A stretch of DNA of 64,000 nucleotides from NCBI GenBank assembly GCA_040954595.2, contig CM082581.2, positions 10,292,001-10,356,000 on the forward strand, read 5' to 3'. The position numbers and the translations under genes are program-made. This DNA is from Balanoglossus misakiensis. Lineage: Eukaryota; Hemichordata. This document shows positions 1 through 11,318 of the stretch, one piece after another. Under the pieces are notes generated by a model. The model did no database searches. It was not told where the DNA came from and worked only from the letters and a program-made list of their open reading frames with translations. Every line of letters starts with the position of its first letter. The stretch's first letter is position 1.

Positions 1-104
1 AAGGTGTTGGACAGTAGGAAGATCTCCTATAATACTACCCCACGATATTATCCTAGTAATGTGAGATACTAATTTCAATGTAATTGTGCTGAATCTCATT
101 TCAG

Positions 105-2777
105 ACATCACTTGCTATGAGATATGCACAGGAACAGTTTGGTAAACAGTACAAGCAGACGGTGGGCTTAGATTTCTTTCTTAGGAGATTGGTATTAACA
201 GGTGAGTTAAATATTTATTCTGAAGGCCCCCCCCCAAAAAAAAAAAAAAATTGGGTCAGTCCTTGGGCTACTGTACTTGTGATTTTCATGATGTCCTGAT
301 ATAAGGAAATGATGTGAAATACTTGAGTCCTCAAGGTTATCCTTTATGAATAGGTGTGTAACCAAAAAGCGTGAGACGATCAGAAGTGTTGGACTATTAA
401 AGTGTCAAAGAATGTGTCCATCACACAAAATTGAAAACTACAACCCCCTTCTTTCAACTAACCTTTGATATTTTGTTCTTCACAGGGAATACACATGTAA
501 CACTACAGGTCTGGGACATAGGAGGGCAAACGCTGGGAGGAAAAATGTTAGATAAATATATATTTGGAGCACATGTAAGTACAGGCAATGAATCATACCT
601 TGCTGATTTTAATCCAGTTACATCAATTTCAGCGGACATGTACATACACACGTAATTCAAATTTGCCAAACACTGAGGTGAGAAGGTGAGAGTGCACTCT
701 CTTAAAGGTAGGATATGAGATTATCACCCGCAAGAAAGGTAGACTAACACGCCATGAAATTTTATATGGCTATGAAAGTTGGCTCATCAAGCTTGTTTGC
801 AAGGCAAGACTTGTCAAAACAAGCTATCTTCAGCATGTGAGGGTGAACACGGTGAAATTTATTTGTGTCTGCTCCGAGCACTTCATGGCTGTGTTTGGAG
901 AAAGATAATCCCAGTTGTCTGAGAGAACCGTTCTCCTGAGGAAAACTAAATGTACGCATTTGGTTTCCTTGGTTTCAAGTGCTGCCTGATACAGTTGTTT
1001 TGACACTATCACTTTGCAGACAGGTTTATATCCCTGATGCTTTTCATACATGCATAATGGTGACCTTCTGTTCGGAAAACAGGTAGATTGCTCTGTTTAT
1101 GCCATCAGCCATTCGCGGGTGCTTAAAGTGTATCAGCAGCAGACTGAGATAAAAAATCAGCCACTTCAGTCTCCAACATCTCGACAAACAGGAAACGCTG
1201 CGTTGTCAATGGGAGATTGATACACTTCCCATCTCTGTTGTCTTGATGCACTTCTAGGGATTTGTATCTCAAAATGGAATTTCTTGGAATATGCCGGGCT
1301 TGTTTCCCCACAAATCCCCGGAATGAAAAATCAATGCCTGCTGTCTTGCTTCTACACAACAAATTGCTCATTTTTTCCGTGAGAGAGGTCACACAAGGTG
1401 TCGGGCAAACATTTCTAACAGAATTCTTTTTCCCTGGTTTTCTTTTGTTTTCAGGCCATCCTTTTAGTATATGATGTTACAAATTATAATAGTTTTGAAA
1501 ATTTAGAAGACTGGTTGGCTATTGTCAAGAAAGTATTTACAGATCAGGAAAAAATGCCACATCTAGCCCTCGTAGCTAACAAAAGTAAGTCAATCTCATA
1601 CGATTGTCATCATCATGCATTTGCGTATTTCATCCAAGATAAGGCTGTGCTCTCCTGTAGAAGGTTCAGATGTGAGCAGATGTAGATTGCTTGAACTGAA
1701 TTCAATTAGATGACGCTCTAAATGGGAGTGGTGTTGATATATAACTGGCTGTGCATCTCGATCGGATCTATTTCAGTGGACTTGGAGCATATGCGAACAG
1801 TCAAGCAGGAGAAGCATATGAAGTTTGCGCAAGAAAACAGCATGTCTACTCATTTTGTATCAGCCAAATCCGGGGATGCGGTGAGTTGTGTTCTTCTTTT
1901 CTATCATTACCCTGAAGAATAGAATATTCTGGGTGTTATGGTTTTGCATGATGTGATTCAGCAGTGGAGGGGTCAAGTTTCACCTCTCACTTTCGTATGT
2001 TGTGCAGGAGTGAATTTTTTTGTATGAAGTGTAACTAGGGAGTAAGTTAGTTTCTTGGTGATTTTTTTAATCTTAGAGAGCGTATATTTGTGGCATGTTT
2101 TAGAAATGTAAATTACTAAATTGTTGTTTTGTTGTTTAAAATCACCAGGAGGAAAGACCTCAGTCGCAAAAACCGTCATTCTCCTTTTCCCGTCTTGCTT
2201 GTATCAACCCCTTACTTAAGGATATGGAAGCTTTTAAACACTTGACCTTTGCTATACCTGCAGTCACAACACTATGGAACTGTCCCCACTGATTTCCATG
2301 TTTGGTCCATTCCATTCCTGCTGATATATGGGGTTAGAAGGGTTAATATCCACACAGAGCTCTGTATCAGTAAATCAAAAACTGTTCTCGCATTTTCTGC
2401 CTCCACTGGGAATAAAGAGTGAACATTCTTCATTTCTCGCAGGTGAATTTATGTTTTCAGAAGATAGCAGCAGACATCTGTGGAATCAAATTAACGAAGC
2501 CGGAAATCGAACAGACATCGGTAAGTAATGCACTTCAGTGTTTTATCGGGGATGTCATACATAATAAGGAGGGGGGGGGGGGGATTTGTATGGTTCCTCT
2601 TCTCACACCTTAGTGTCTGTCTGCCGCTGATATGTTTTCTCTTACCACTTTTTGTGTTATCGTTTTTTGTTGTTGCAGAGAGTGGTGAAAGCAGATATTG
2701 TCCAATATAGCAATTCAGAACCAGTGAATCGATCAACTCCCTCACATACCAGAAGTTCCATGTGTAGTATACAGTAG
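105..2777 (+). CDS. RAB28: RAB28, Rab-like small GTPase (3' six coding exons; first exon outside window)
   Basis: RAB28 is a divergent Rab-family GTPase linked to ciliary and photoreceptor membrane trafficking. Coding exons are 105-201, 486-574, 1455-1584, 1777-1880, 2443-2520 and 2679-2777, giving 198 residues. All introns are GT-AG and all junctions join in frame. The protein begins at T-S-L-A-M-R, just after the P-loop, so the start codon and GxxxxGKT motif lie in an exon left of the window. Visible motifs are [17 protein letters not shown] (switch I), WDIGGQT (the G3 form typical of RAB28 rather than DTAGQ), NKMDLEHMRT (G4, with the usual I/V replaced by M) and SAKSGD (G5). The C terminus is RSSMCSIQ-stop, a CAAX box ending in Q, which predicts farnesylation rather than the double geranylgeranylation of ordinary Rabs. 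The gene converges with SRP72. Confidence 0.95.
202..2678 (+). other. RAB28 introns
   Basis: Five GT-AG introns: 202-485, 575-1454, 1585-1776, 1881-2442 and 2521-2678. The first contains a C-run followed by an A-run near 228-250. The last contains a G-run near 2569-2583. The 880-bp intron 575-1454 and the 562-bp intron 1881-2442 show no other gene, repeat or coding pattern. Confidence 0.85.
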
Positions 2778-4524
2778 CAGCATTTACAGGGCAAGAGAAT
2801 AGAGAGTGGAGAGAGAGAGAAAAGACGACCATTAGTAGAAAATTATCCACCTCCCTCACAAAACAATTGAATTTGGAGCAGTGTGAAAAATGCAGGAAGT
2901 CTCCTAAAAGCATGTACTGTCTCATGTTACAGAGGTGTTTACCACTGGACAGGAAGATTTTACATACTTACTATGAAAACCCAGATTGTTTGATGTGAGG
3001 AAAATGGTGTGTTCCACTCTTGCTAAGGACTGCAATATTCTAATGTAAAGATTCATTTATTTGTACAGATATATTGTAACTCATTTGGAAACCCTTTGTG
3101 GCTGTGTTGTCTGTCTGTGCAGACCGAGTAACCAAGATTTTGTTTCTGTTCATTGTTTTTCTACTTGTTTTCTTCGAGGCTGTTGCAAAAAATGCCCAAG
3201 GGTATCATAATTATATGCTGAGTTGGAATAAAGTGTGATATTTTTGTAATAGTTTTAACCTTCCATACACTTGTATAATGAACTGCTTTCTCAGTAAAAA
3301 TGTTTACGTGAAACTCTCTCAACACGTGACTAGATAATAAGAAAGCCTTAATTCATTTAGATCAAGTTACTTACCCATGTAAAGATCTAAATTCTCTTTC
3401 AGTATCAGATGTACAGACCAAAGAGGACAGTAGGGATTGTATTAGTGGAAATCTAGTCTGCTGTAAAATACAAACGTTCCCTCATGTTTTAGATTGATTT
3501 CACAAAGACGCTTGTTATTCTCGTGTCAAGTGTTTGACATGCCATAATGAGCTTTTGAGGTTATTTGTTGTTTATAAAAGATTTATCGTTAAATATCAAT
3601 CAGGATGAAATAAACAGTATCGTTACTGACAAACCCAGTTTTTTGCATCATGGAAGCCACAGCCCATCACCTTGACTTTCACATCAAAAGAAATCAGCAA
3701 CCCGAGTGATTGAGAATCTAGTTCTGTATGTGAAGGTGTTTTAGCGGGTTTTCTTACTTCGTCCAAAGTAATGAGAACTTGAGGAAAGTGTTTTTTACAC
3801 ACAGTTTCATAGTTACAACAGGTATGTGATAGGGTTAGCAATGAAATAGCTGCCATGATATATATCTTGTGTTTGTATCCTTAGAATGTTGCATGTCAGA
3901 CCTTGTCATATTTTTGTAAATAATTTTATGTACTTTGCATTTCTGTCTTTTTTTCATGTGTAGATGTGTCAGTATTGTAATAACAGCTGTCATAATTAGT
4001 GTACGTTGGGTTGACAATATAGTCAGCTGCTGAAATGACTTGTTTATTCAGAAGTGAATCATTTTAAATGTACATGTAAATCTTTGTTGTACTCGAAAGT
4101 ACAGATGACTGTGACCCACTATTGTAATACTATTAAATTAAAACGAAATCTTTGAATATGATCGAGTAATGTGTTGTGTGACAACATTCTCCCCTAGATT
4201 TGCATCATGAATTGTCTTTATTAAAAAAGCATGTCTATTTCCATAAAACTTCGATTCCCGGGGTGTGCATAAAACAAAAGTTTACAGCAGATGGGTGTTA
4301 GAGGGCGCATGCCAAACGACTGTATATTTAATTTGAATATTCATGAGGGCTTGTGTCGTCTGCTGCATAGGACATGTGCCTACGTGCAGTGCAGTTTTTA
4401 TTTCTCCTGCAGGCAAACAAGCTGGCTATTTTCTACTTTGTGTGTATCGCTCCTGGATACGTAGGTACCAAGGAACAAAATAGAATTCGGATTAAATATC
4501 CCTGGACGCGCGCTTGGCAATTAT
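2778..4524. other. RAB28 3'UTR and intergenic DNA
   Basis: This contains the RAB28 3'UTR up to about 3.25 kb, then AT-rich sequence. No conserved coding pattern, RNA gene or transposon end was seen. The short open frames on both strands have no recognisable protein features. Confidence 0.6.
3227..3232 (+). terminator. Candidate RAB28 poly(A) signal
   Basis: AATAAA lies 450 bp after the RAB28 stop codon, in AT- and T-rich sequence, on the coding strand. Another AATAAA lies at 3609-3614. Either could be used; the nearer one is preferred only because of distance. Confidence 0.5.
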
Positions 4525-5209
4525 TTCTGGGAATAATCTCAAGTAATGGAAGATGTGGCCGAAGATTTCGTATTAGCCATTTTGAAGGAGGTATATCCTG
4601 CTCCCACTTCATTCGCTTTGGTGGAAACACAAAGCTATTAGAACGTCAGTCAGCTAACATGACTAGGAAATATAGGGAATGTGTGGAACAGTCAACTGCT
4701 CTTACTTTCTGGAACTTTGACTGGAACCAAGAGGAAATACGCAGACTGTGTGTGTGTGTGTATAACTGCGTTGGAAAGTTTGTTGACTCTTTAATGACTT
4801 TATGAAATGGACACGGAGCCCAATGTTCAACTAAAGGTAAGTTATACAAACGTAGTATATTGACAACTTCTGGGAATAATCTCAAGTTATGGAAGATGTG
4901 GCCGAAGATTTCGGATTAGCCATTTTGAAGGAGGTACATCCTGCTGCAACTTTATTCGCTTTGGTAGAAGCACAAAGCTATTAGAATGTCAGTCAGCTAA
5001 CATCACTAGGAAATATAGGGAATGTGTGGAACAGTCAATTGCTCTTGTTTTCTGGAACTTTGACTGGAGAGGAACGAGACAAGAGGAAATACGCAGACTG
5101 TGTGTGTGTGTGTATCACAACTGCGTTGGAAAATTTGCTGACTCTTTATGAAATGGACTTGGAGCTGAATGTTCAACTAAAGGTAAGTTATACAAACGTA
5201 GTATATTGA
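4525..5209 (+). repeat. Tandem direct duplication of a ~340-bp unit
   Basis: Copy 1 is 4525-4863 and copy 2 is 4868-5209, separated by 4 bp. The copies align almost end to end with scattered substitutions, a 9-bp insertion in copy 2 and a 6-bp difference near the end. Each carries a short TG microsatellite, a 31-codon open frame beginning MEDVAEDF (4546-4641 and 4889-4984), and an ending CAACTAAAG followed by a strong GTAAGT donor-like site. No protein family was recognised. The unit may be a duplicated fragment of a gene located elsewhere, or a repeat; function is unknown. Confidence 0.9.
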
Positions 5210-5656
5210 GAAAGTTGCAGATCCCTTGCCACATCAATGCACTTGTATTTAATCTTTCTGCCCATCGCCAATTTTACTCCTACTCAAGCCAATCTTCTGA
5301 TAACCTATTCTCTCAGAACTGCATAAGGTCATAGCCAGTCTTTATTTAACCGGGGCATGTTTCATATTGTGTGTGCATTTCATGGTCAGATCACAGCCCT
5401 TAATTAGAGGTGTATCAACAGATTGATATAATGTGCTGTGACTTCAAAGATCTTGGTGTAATGAGGGCACCCCTCAGAGGAAATAAGGAGAATTGAAAAC
5501 TCATGTAAATTCAGTGAATAATTTTATTCCTGCTTTGCTTAAAACAAATCTCTACATCATTTTCAAAATCTGAAATTGATGGAAATGATGTTGCATGTCC
5601 ACTTTCCAACCACTGGTTGTAATCAATTCAGTGATGATCCCCAGTGCTTCATTCCA
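5210..5656. other. SRP72 3'UTR and convergent intergenic DNA
   Basis: The sequence left of the SRP72 stop codon contains a minus-strand poly(A) signal at 5523-5528. The rest separates the convergent RAB28 and SRP72 genes. No further feature was seen. Confidence 0.6.
5523..5528 (-). terminator. Candidate SRP72 poly(A) signal
   Basis: TTTATT on the plus strand reads AATAAA on the SRP72 strand, about 130 bp downstream of the SRP72 stop codon. This is a normal distance for a short 3'UTR. Confidence 0.6.
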
Positions 5657-8600
5657 TTACCAGTTGCCTCCCTTCTTCTTTTTGGGTTTCTTTCTGGCAG
5701 CAGCGGCTGACTTCTGTCTTGGCCCAGGCTGACTGCTTGGAGGGGCAGCAGCTGCGGGCACCGATCCCGCCCTTGGTGAGCTAGGGGTGCTTGATGGTTT
5801 ACTGGCATCCCTAGGTATGGACAAAAAAATAGTTGTTGGCGATCTTCATAAACAGGAAAGACAAGCACCCATTTACCCTCTCTCATGTCCCCTAATTGAT
5901 CTTTCAAACACAACTGGCAACAACTTACAGTTCTGCCATGGCAGACGATGAGGCTCCCTGTGTTCCTTTCCCAACACCGGCTTTCTTATCCTTCTTTCTG
6001 CCTTTGTAGTATGTCCTCTCTCGCTTCGGAAGCCATCTTTCTGGATCGGGATCATTGTTGGCATCATAACTTTTTGGTAGTTTACCTGAAGAGTGGACAT
6101 TGAACAATCCATGAATAAATGCAAGGTTTTGTGACATTCAGAGTTGCCATTCAGAATCGAGCGCAGTGTTATCCAACAAGACCTAAGCTATATGAATCAT
6201 ATAGCAAGAAAGATGTACCCTTCAGTAAAAATAGCAAATGGGACCTAAAGATGGAACAAACCTCTTCTCTTCTTCTTTTTCTTCTTCTGTATCAGGTCAA
6301 CATGAGGTTTCTTTTCTGTTGTCTCTGGCTTCTCTGGTTTTGCTGCTTTTTTCAAGTATTTGCTACCAAACAAATAGGGCGAGTTCTCCAACTTTTCCAG
6401 GTCTAAGTCTTCTGAGGATTCAGCCACTGATGGCAGCTCTTCACTCAATCTATCATCTGGTTGAGGAACACACCCCAAGTGAAACATTGTAAATGATGTT
6501 AAACAAGTTATTTTGTCTCAGCACTGTATAGCAAAATCATCTCAAATCTCAAGTTGTGAAGCGCACATGCGCAATCTGTAATGACCAGTCTAAAATTAAC
6601 GTATTCATACAACAATGGTCATGGGTACACAGGTCTGTATTGAATTTTTATGCAATGAATCAATCATGCTCAAACATTGCCCCATGACCTTCAACTTCAA
6701 AGGATACTCTTCTGCTTTGCTGGGGTTGAACTTGGCATAGGCTGATATCAGCTGAGCTAGAGTACGCATGTCATCTGGGTTGGCACTGTAATAAAGTATA
6801 TGAGATCATTATACATGTGGTGTGTGATAAATTACAGCAATATAATGTCCAGTACAGTACAAATACATGGTGCAATGGCATCAATTATTGAATGCACATA
6901 GTATACTATGACTGGTTGTGACTGCCCCATAAATTTACTGAGACAGACTAAACTGGTTAACAATTCAAATTAAACATGGTTGATTCTAACAAACATGACT
7001 CTTCATATAAAAAGCCAGACTGATTAAGAAACTGATATTAACACTTACTTCCGCAAGTCTTCAAGCATATCTATGGCCTCTTTAGATCTGCCGCGCTTAA
7101 GTTTAAAATCTGCATTCTCCTTCAATAGCACATGATGGATCTTCTCTGATATCTGAAGGGGGAATAAAAAATATACAAAGTCGAGATTGTTCAAGCTATG
7201 CTCTGGTGTCTATAAAAGTAACTGATTCATTGATATAAGGATCAAGTCGTGTATGGTCTTCTGTGATGTATGGTGTCTTTGGCAGTGAGGACTCACATTA
7301 TTGTCTCTGTGGTATTTTACTGCACTATCCAGGATTTCGATTGCTGTGTCTACGTCTTCCAGGCTGACACACAGACACACCAGTGCAGACACCATTCCAG
7401 GCTGGTGCTGCAGCTCTTCTATGGAAGTTAACGTTTCAAAGGCATGGCCAATGTTACCTGGTAAAGACAACACGTTGAGGCAATGTTACAGCTGATATGA
7501 TTGGACAGTGTACCAAAGCGAACCAGTCGAGATGGTGTTACAGTAAACATGATTGGCTAATGTTGATCAATCAAGAAAATGTTTTATGACACGACATCAC
7601 TGTGTTTCATCTTTCAACAAATGAGATCTCATTTGATGTCTATACTTTGCATATCATTTACTGTAACTTAAATGGGGTTTACCTTGTGATAGATGGAGTT
7701 GTGCCAAGGTCAGTCTTGCTGTTATAGAAGGATCAGACTGCTCATCTACATATTTCTGTGACAGAACAACAGAATTGGATTCAAATATATGATGCTTAGT
7801 TCTTGAAAGAGCAAAGCAATATTTCATTGATACATAGGATGCCTGTTTTCAGAAATACAATGGCTTTAGTGAAATTTGCTGAAAATAATCTGACTCACCT
7901 GTAACTGTTGTATAGCTTTGTTGACATGTTTTTCCCTACATAATTGTGCTGTTTCTATGAGATATGGCAGATCTCTATTTGGATATTTTGACTGTAAGGT
8001 CTTCACCAGCTTTTTAAGAGCTTCACCCTGATCATTATCATGGAGGAAAATAGTTGAAATACATGTGCGATGTATTAGTTGTCTAAGTCAGAATATAAAA
8101 GGACATAGGCATCGAAAAGAACAGCCATATGAATTGCTTGTAACCATGCTTGAAGTTTTCAGACTTCCCTTTTTGTGATCAGGATGACAACAGGAATTAT
8201 CAATCCATCTGATAGAGAAAAGGGTAGAGGCAGCCTACCTGATTTGAATACATGAGTAGAAGACATCTGTTAAATTCTATGACTGTCCGTTGGTCACCTG
8301 TCAATTTGTGTTCCAACCCATCAGCAGTTGCTGCTTTGATTTTCTTCTTTGAATCAAACACATTTTGTTCCTGGAAAGTGAAAAGTTATATTACGTGAAT
8401 CTCTGATCTTAGATCAAATGTAATTTAGTTTGCCTTTTCAGCTGAATAAGGTCATCAACATACCTTGTTGAGTGTTATGATGTTATTACACGTGACTGCC
8501 ATAAGACCAGCATCTGAAGGTCTGCAATGGAAGACAGAGACAATCATTTAGTCATCCACATATTCGGATTAAACTCATTTCCAAAACTTTACTGTTGATG

Positions 8601-10298
8601 TTTTTACCTAATTATTACCTTGATTTAAAAACATGATTGTAAATTTTCAAGGCCTCTTCATTTTTCCCTTGTAACTGTAACACATAGGCTAACTGAACTT
8701 GAATGACGGCCACTTCTGACTCAATATCTTCTTCTGTCATATCGGGGTCATCTTCAAAACTTTCCCGACAGAGTCTTTCGGCTTCTTTCAGTTTCTTCCC
8801 AGCTTCTTCAATCTGTCCTTTACCAACCAGCAAGCAGGCCTTGTTGTAGCACAGTTCAAAGGTGTCTTCACCCAGACCATGGTCCTCCTGTCAAGTCAGA
8901 ATCAACATTACGGTCAAAAATGACACACTTATCAACTTTGCTTTCCACTGTGACACTAGTACTACAATATGGGTGTTTCCATCAGCTAATTTTGTCCATG
9001 ATTGAATGCGGTACAAGCCCCCTTACCATCTCAGTGTCTCCCCACATCTGAGCAGCTGCAATCACAGCCGACAGGTTGGTTTGTCTCTCCTCTTCGTAGT
9101 CATCAGAGGTGTTCTTGATAACATCACGATAGACAGCCACACAGTCTTCGTACTTCTCTAGTCTGTACAACTTCAGAGAAAAATCAAGACAAAGCTCATC
9201 ATTCATTAGATGCTATTTTGTTCTGCAATCACACCCATTTTATTCCAACTCTTGCTGATTTTTAAGCCGTTGTGTACCTTTACAATATGCGGTATCATGT
9301 ATTCAAGCTTATCACTTACTGTGATTCAAGATAGTATCTAGTACTCACCACCTGTCCAAGTAGCTCTTTCACTCTAATGTCTGGTTCTGGCACTGTTTTG
9401 ATGGTGGCCAGAGCTTGTTCCACTTGATTTAAACGGTACTGGCAGTACGCTTTCTCAAATACTAGATCACTGAGACGGAAAAAATACAAAGACTAAATAG
9501 TTAGCTATTTTATACACAGATCTATGCATTTAATATAATTGGTGCTGATTTCTCTAAATGTTCAAGTCCCAGCAAAATATGTATTTGATTTTATCACCTA
9601 TTCGATCACTTCAGCGTAACATTTTTTGTATAATTGTTCCACCCTTGAAGGACTTTTAAGTAAGCTGATGGAATTGTTGATGTAGACTAAAAAGGTCGAA
9701 CTTACCTAGCCAATTTCTGATTATCATTTAGAGTTCTGAGAGCCTGTTTGAAATCAGACTGTTGTATTAAGCACACAACTTTACACTGGAAGGCTTTCAA
9801 GTCTCCAGGTGCTTCCTTTAGAACTGAAAGAAAGGCAAATGGAGACAAAATATTAACCACCACCACCGAATGTGTGACATGATGATGTACATATGCTAAG
9901 CTAACATATGGAACTGTGGTAGATTGTGACGGATCGCTGGTTAACGATCATTTTGATGTTGATGCGTGGGTTTGGCTTGGATCTGTCAATTACCGGTACT
10001 TTCAAGGTGTGGATTCAAACTGATGAGCTAATGATAGATTTAGAAGCCATTGGACAATAATTTTGGTGCAACCATCAATCATCCAATGAATCAATGATCC
10101 ACTGTTGTTCCACGTGTACCATAGAATACCGGATAAAATAGTCAAGGCAGAATAAATTTCGAATCTGATAACATAGACATTATGATTTGTGTACTTACTT
10201 TTGTTTGCAAGCTTTACACCTTTGGCATAGTCTCCGTTTTGGCCACAACTGTTCAAAGCTGTGAACAACGAAGATAAGTTTACTTCACCAGACGCCAT
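5657..10298 (-). CDS. SRP72: SRP72, signal recognition particle 72 kDa subunit (complete, 15 exons)
   Basis: SRP72 binds SRP68 and 7SL RNA in the particle that targets nascent secretory proteins to the ER. Minus-strand exons in coding order: 10199-10298, 9706-9823, 9349-9469, 9027-9170, 8619-8887, 8464-8521, 8239-8370, 7899-8027, 7683-7755, 7297-7457, 7049-7152, 6708-6785, 6262-6449, 5929-6085, 5657-5810. They total 1986 nt, or 661 residues, against about 671 in human. All junctions are in frame and GT-AG. The N terminus MASGEVNLSSLFTALN and the helical body (for example VFEKAYCQYRLNQVEQAL and LYRLEKYEDCVAVYRD) match the TPR-like SRP68-binding region. The C-terminal PDPERWLPKRERTYYKGRKK motif is the RNA-binding signature, followed by a low-complexity tail ending KKKKGGNW. 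The donor at 6707 and acceptor at 6450 were chosen because they give KAEELSEELPS, matching the human protein. Confidence 0.96.
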
Positions 10299-10319
10299 CT
10301 TGTTTGACCCGGAAGTGAT
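10294..10319 (-). promoter_or_regulatory. SRP72 core promoter: YY1-like and ETS-like sites at the start codon
   Basis: Read on the gene strand, the start codon lies in CAAGATGGCG (10294-10303), which matches the YY1 consensus. A few bases upstream is ATCACTTCCGGG (10308-10319), an ETS/GABP-type site. This pair is common at TATA-less housekeeping promoters with a very short 5'UTR. Use as a promoter is inferred from motif and position only. Confidence 0.5.
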
Positions 10320-11318
10320 TTACCATTTAATACCTCCCGAGGGCGCACATCATTTTGGCAAGCAGCTGACAATTTGTCATTCCATTGATGGTTCTCCTGA
10401 ACCTTTATCACCACAGAAAACTTTCTGTCTTGATCTCAAAAAGTATATGACATACCATTTGTAAGTTTAGCCATAACAAAACATATCACAGACAACTTTG
10501 GTGATGTAATTTTATTCTTGAGTCTAACCCTTCCACTTGTGTAGAATGCTACATATATTATATTGCAAAATTTACAAATAATAGATGGCTGACATTTAAA
10601 AATCAAGTCAATAATTTCATTAAATCATAATTCAAAAGGTGTTGCTACAGATAAAGGCTGACATCATATTCCCTACATGAAAACATGATGGGATAAAAAA
10701 ATCAAATATACAAATATTTTTGCTTTACTGCAAGTGTGTGGTGAATATGTATGTGCAACATGCTAATTGCTATAACAACAATAAAGAAGTCTATACATGT
10801 TAAGTGTTTTACTTTTAGAAAATATAACTTTTTACAGTTTTCAATATTATATTTCACTTTTCATAAAAACATTTCGCCATACTTCCATCCACATTGGAGA
10901 GAAAAGTAATACATGTAATAAGTGAGAAAATTCAATTATTTATTTACAGTCATAGCTTAGGATCTAGGTAAATCTGTTTTTCACTAAAGCTTTTACCATT
11001 AAATATACCTAACAGCAGCATTTTACCTCTTTAAAAATAGAAAGACTTGTTCATATTAAGTTTAAGAATTAGGGCCAGGACACAGTTCAAGACCATTTCT
11101 CCTGGATAAAAGGCACCTCAATAAAATTCTTTGTTTGCCATCTGCTTGCAGGTAGTTTTTAGGACAAACACAAGGATAATCATAAACGAATTGTATCTGT
11201 TTTCCATACCCTGACCCAACGCATGTTGTCTTGTCTCTGTGTGTTATATTTACCACGCAGACAGTCCAGTTCAGGGAAATTTAGGGATGGCATGTCAAGA
11301 ATTTTACCAGTGAGGGTG
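10299..11318 (-). other. SRP72 upstream DNA merging into MAP9 3'UTR
   Basis: The 1-kb gap lies between SRP72 and the MAP9 stop codon, both genes on the minus strand. Minus-strand AATAAA candidates for MAP9 are at 10939-10944 and 10511-10516. A short minus-strand open frame at 11062-11256 has no recognisable domain and falls within the probable MAP9 3'UTR. Confidence 0.6.
10939..10944 (-). terminator. Candidate MAP9 poly(A) signal
   Basis: TTTATT on plus reads AATAAA on the MAP9 strand, about 375 bp past its stop codon. A second candidate at 10511-10516 would place the MAP9 end only about 200 bp from the SRP72 start codon. Confidence 0.4.

Noticed and set aside
4241-4270. TTCGATTCCCGG resembling a tRNA T-loop
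   Set aside because: The 5' side of the T-stem does not pair and no D-arm precedes it.
6086-6137. Possible extension of the SRP72 exon 5929-6085 upstream, in frame
   Set aside because: The CAG at 6086-6088 is the acceptor; joining there gives the conserved GKLPKSYDANNDPDPERW, while the extension does not match the family.
6450-6487. Alternative acceptor giving CVPQPDDRLSEE at the SRP72 exon start
   Set aside because: The acceptor at 6450 (TAG) with the donor at 6707 keeps frame and gives KAEELSEELPS as in human; the alternative breaks the phase.
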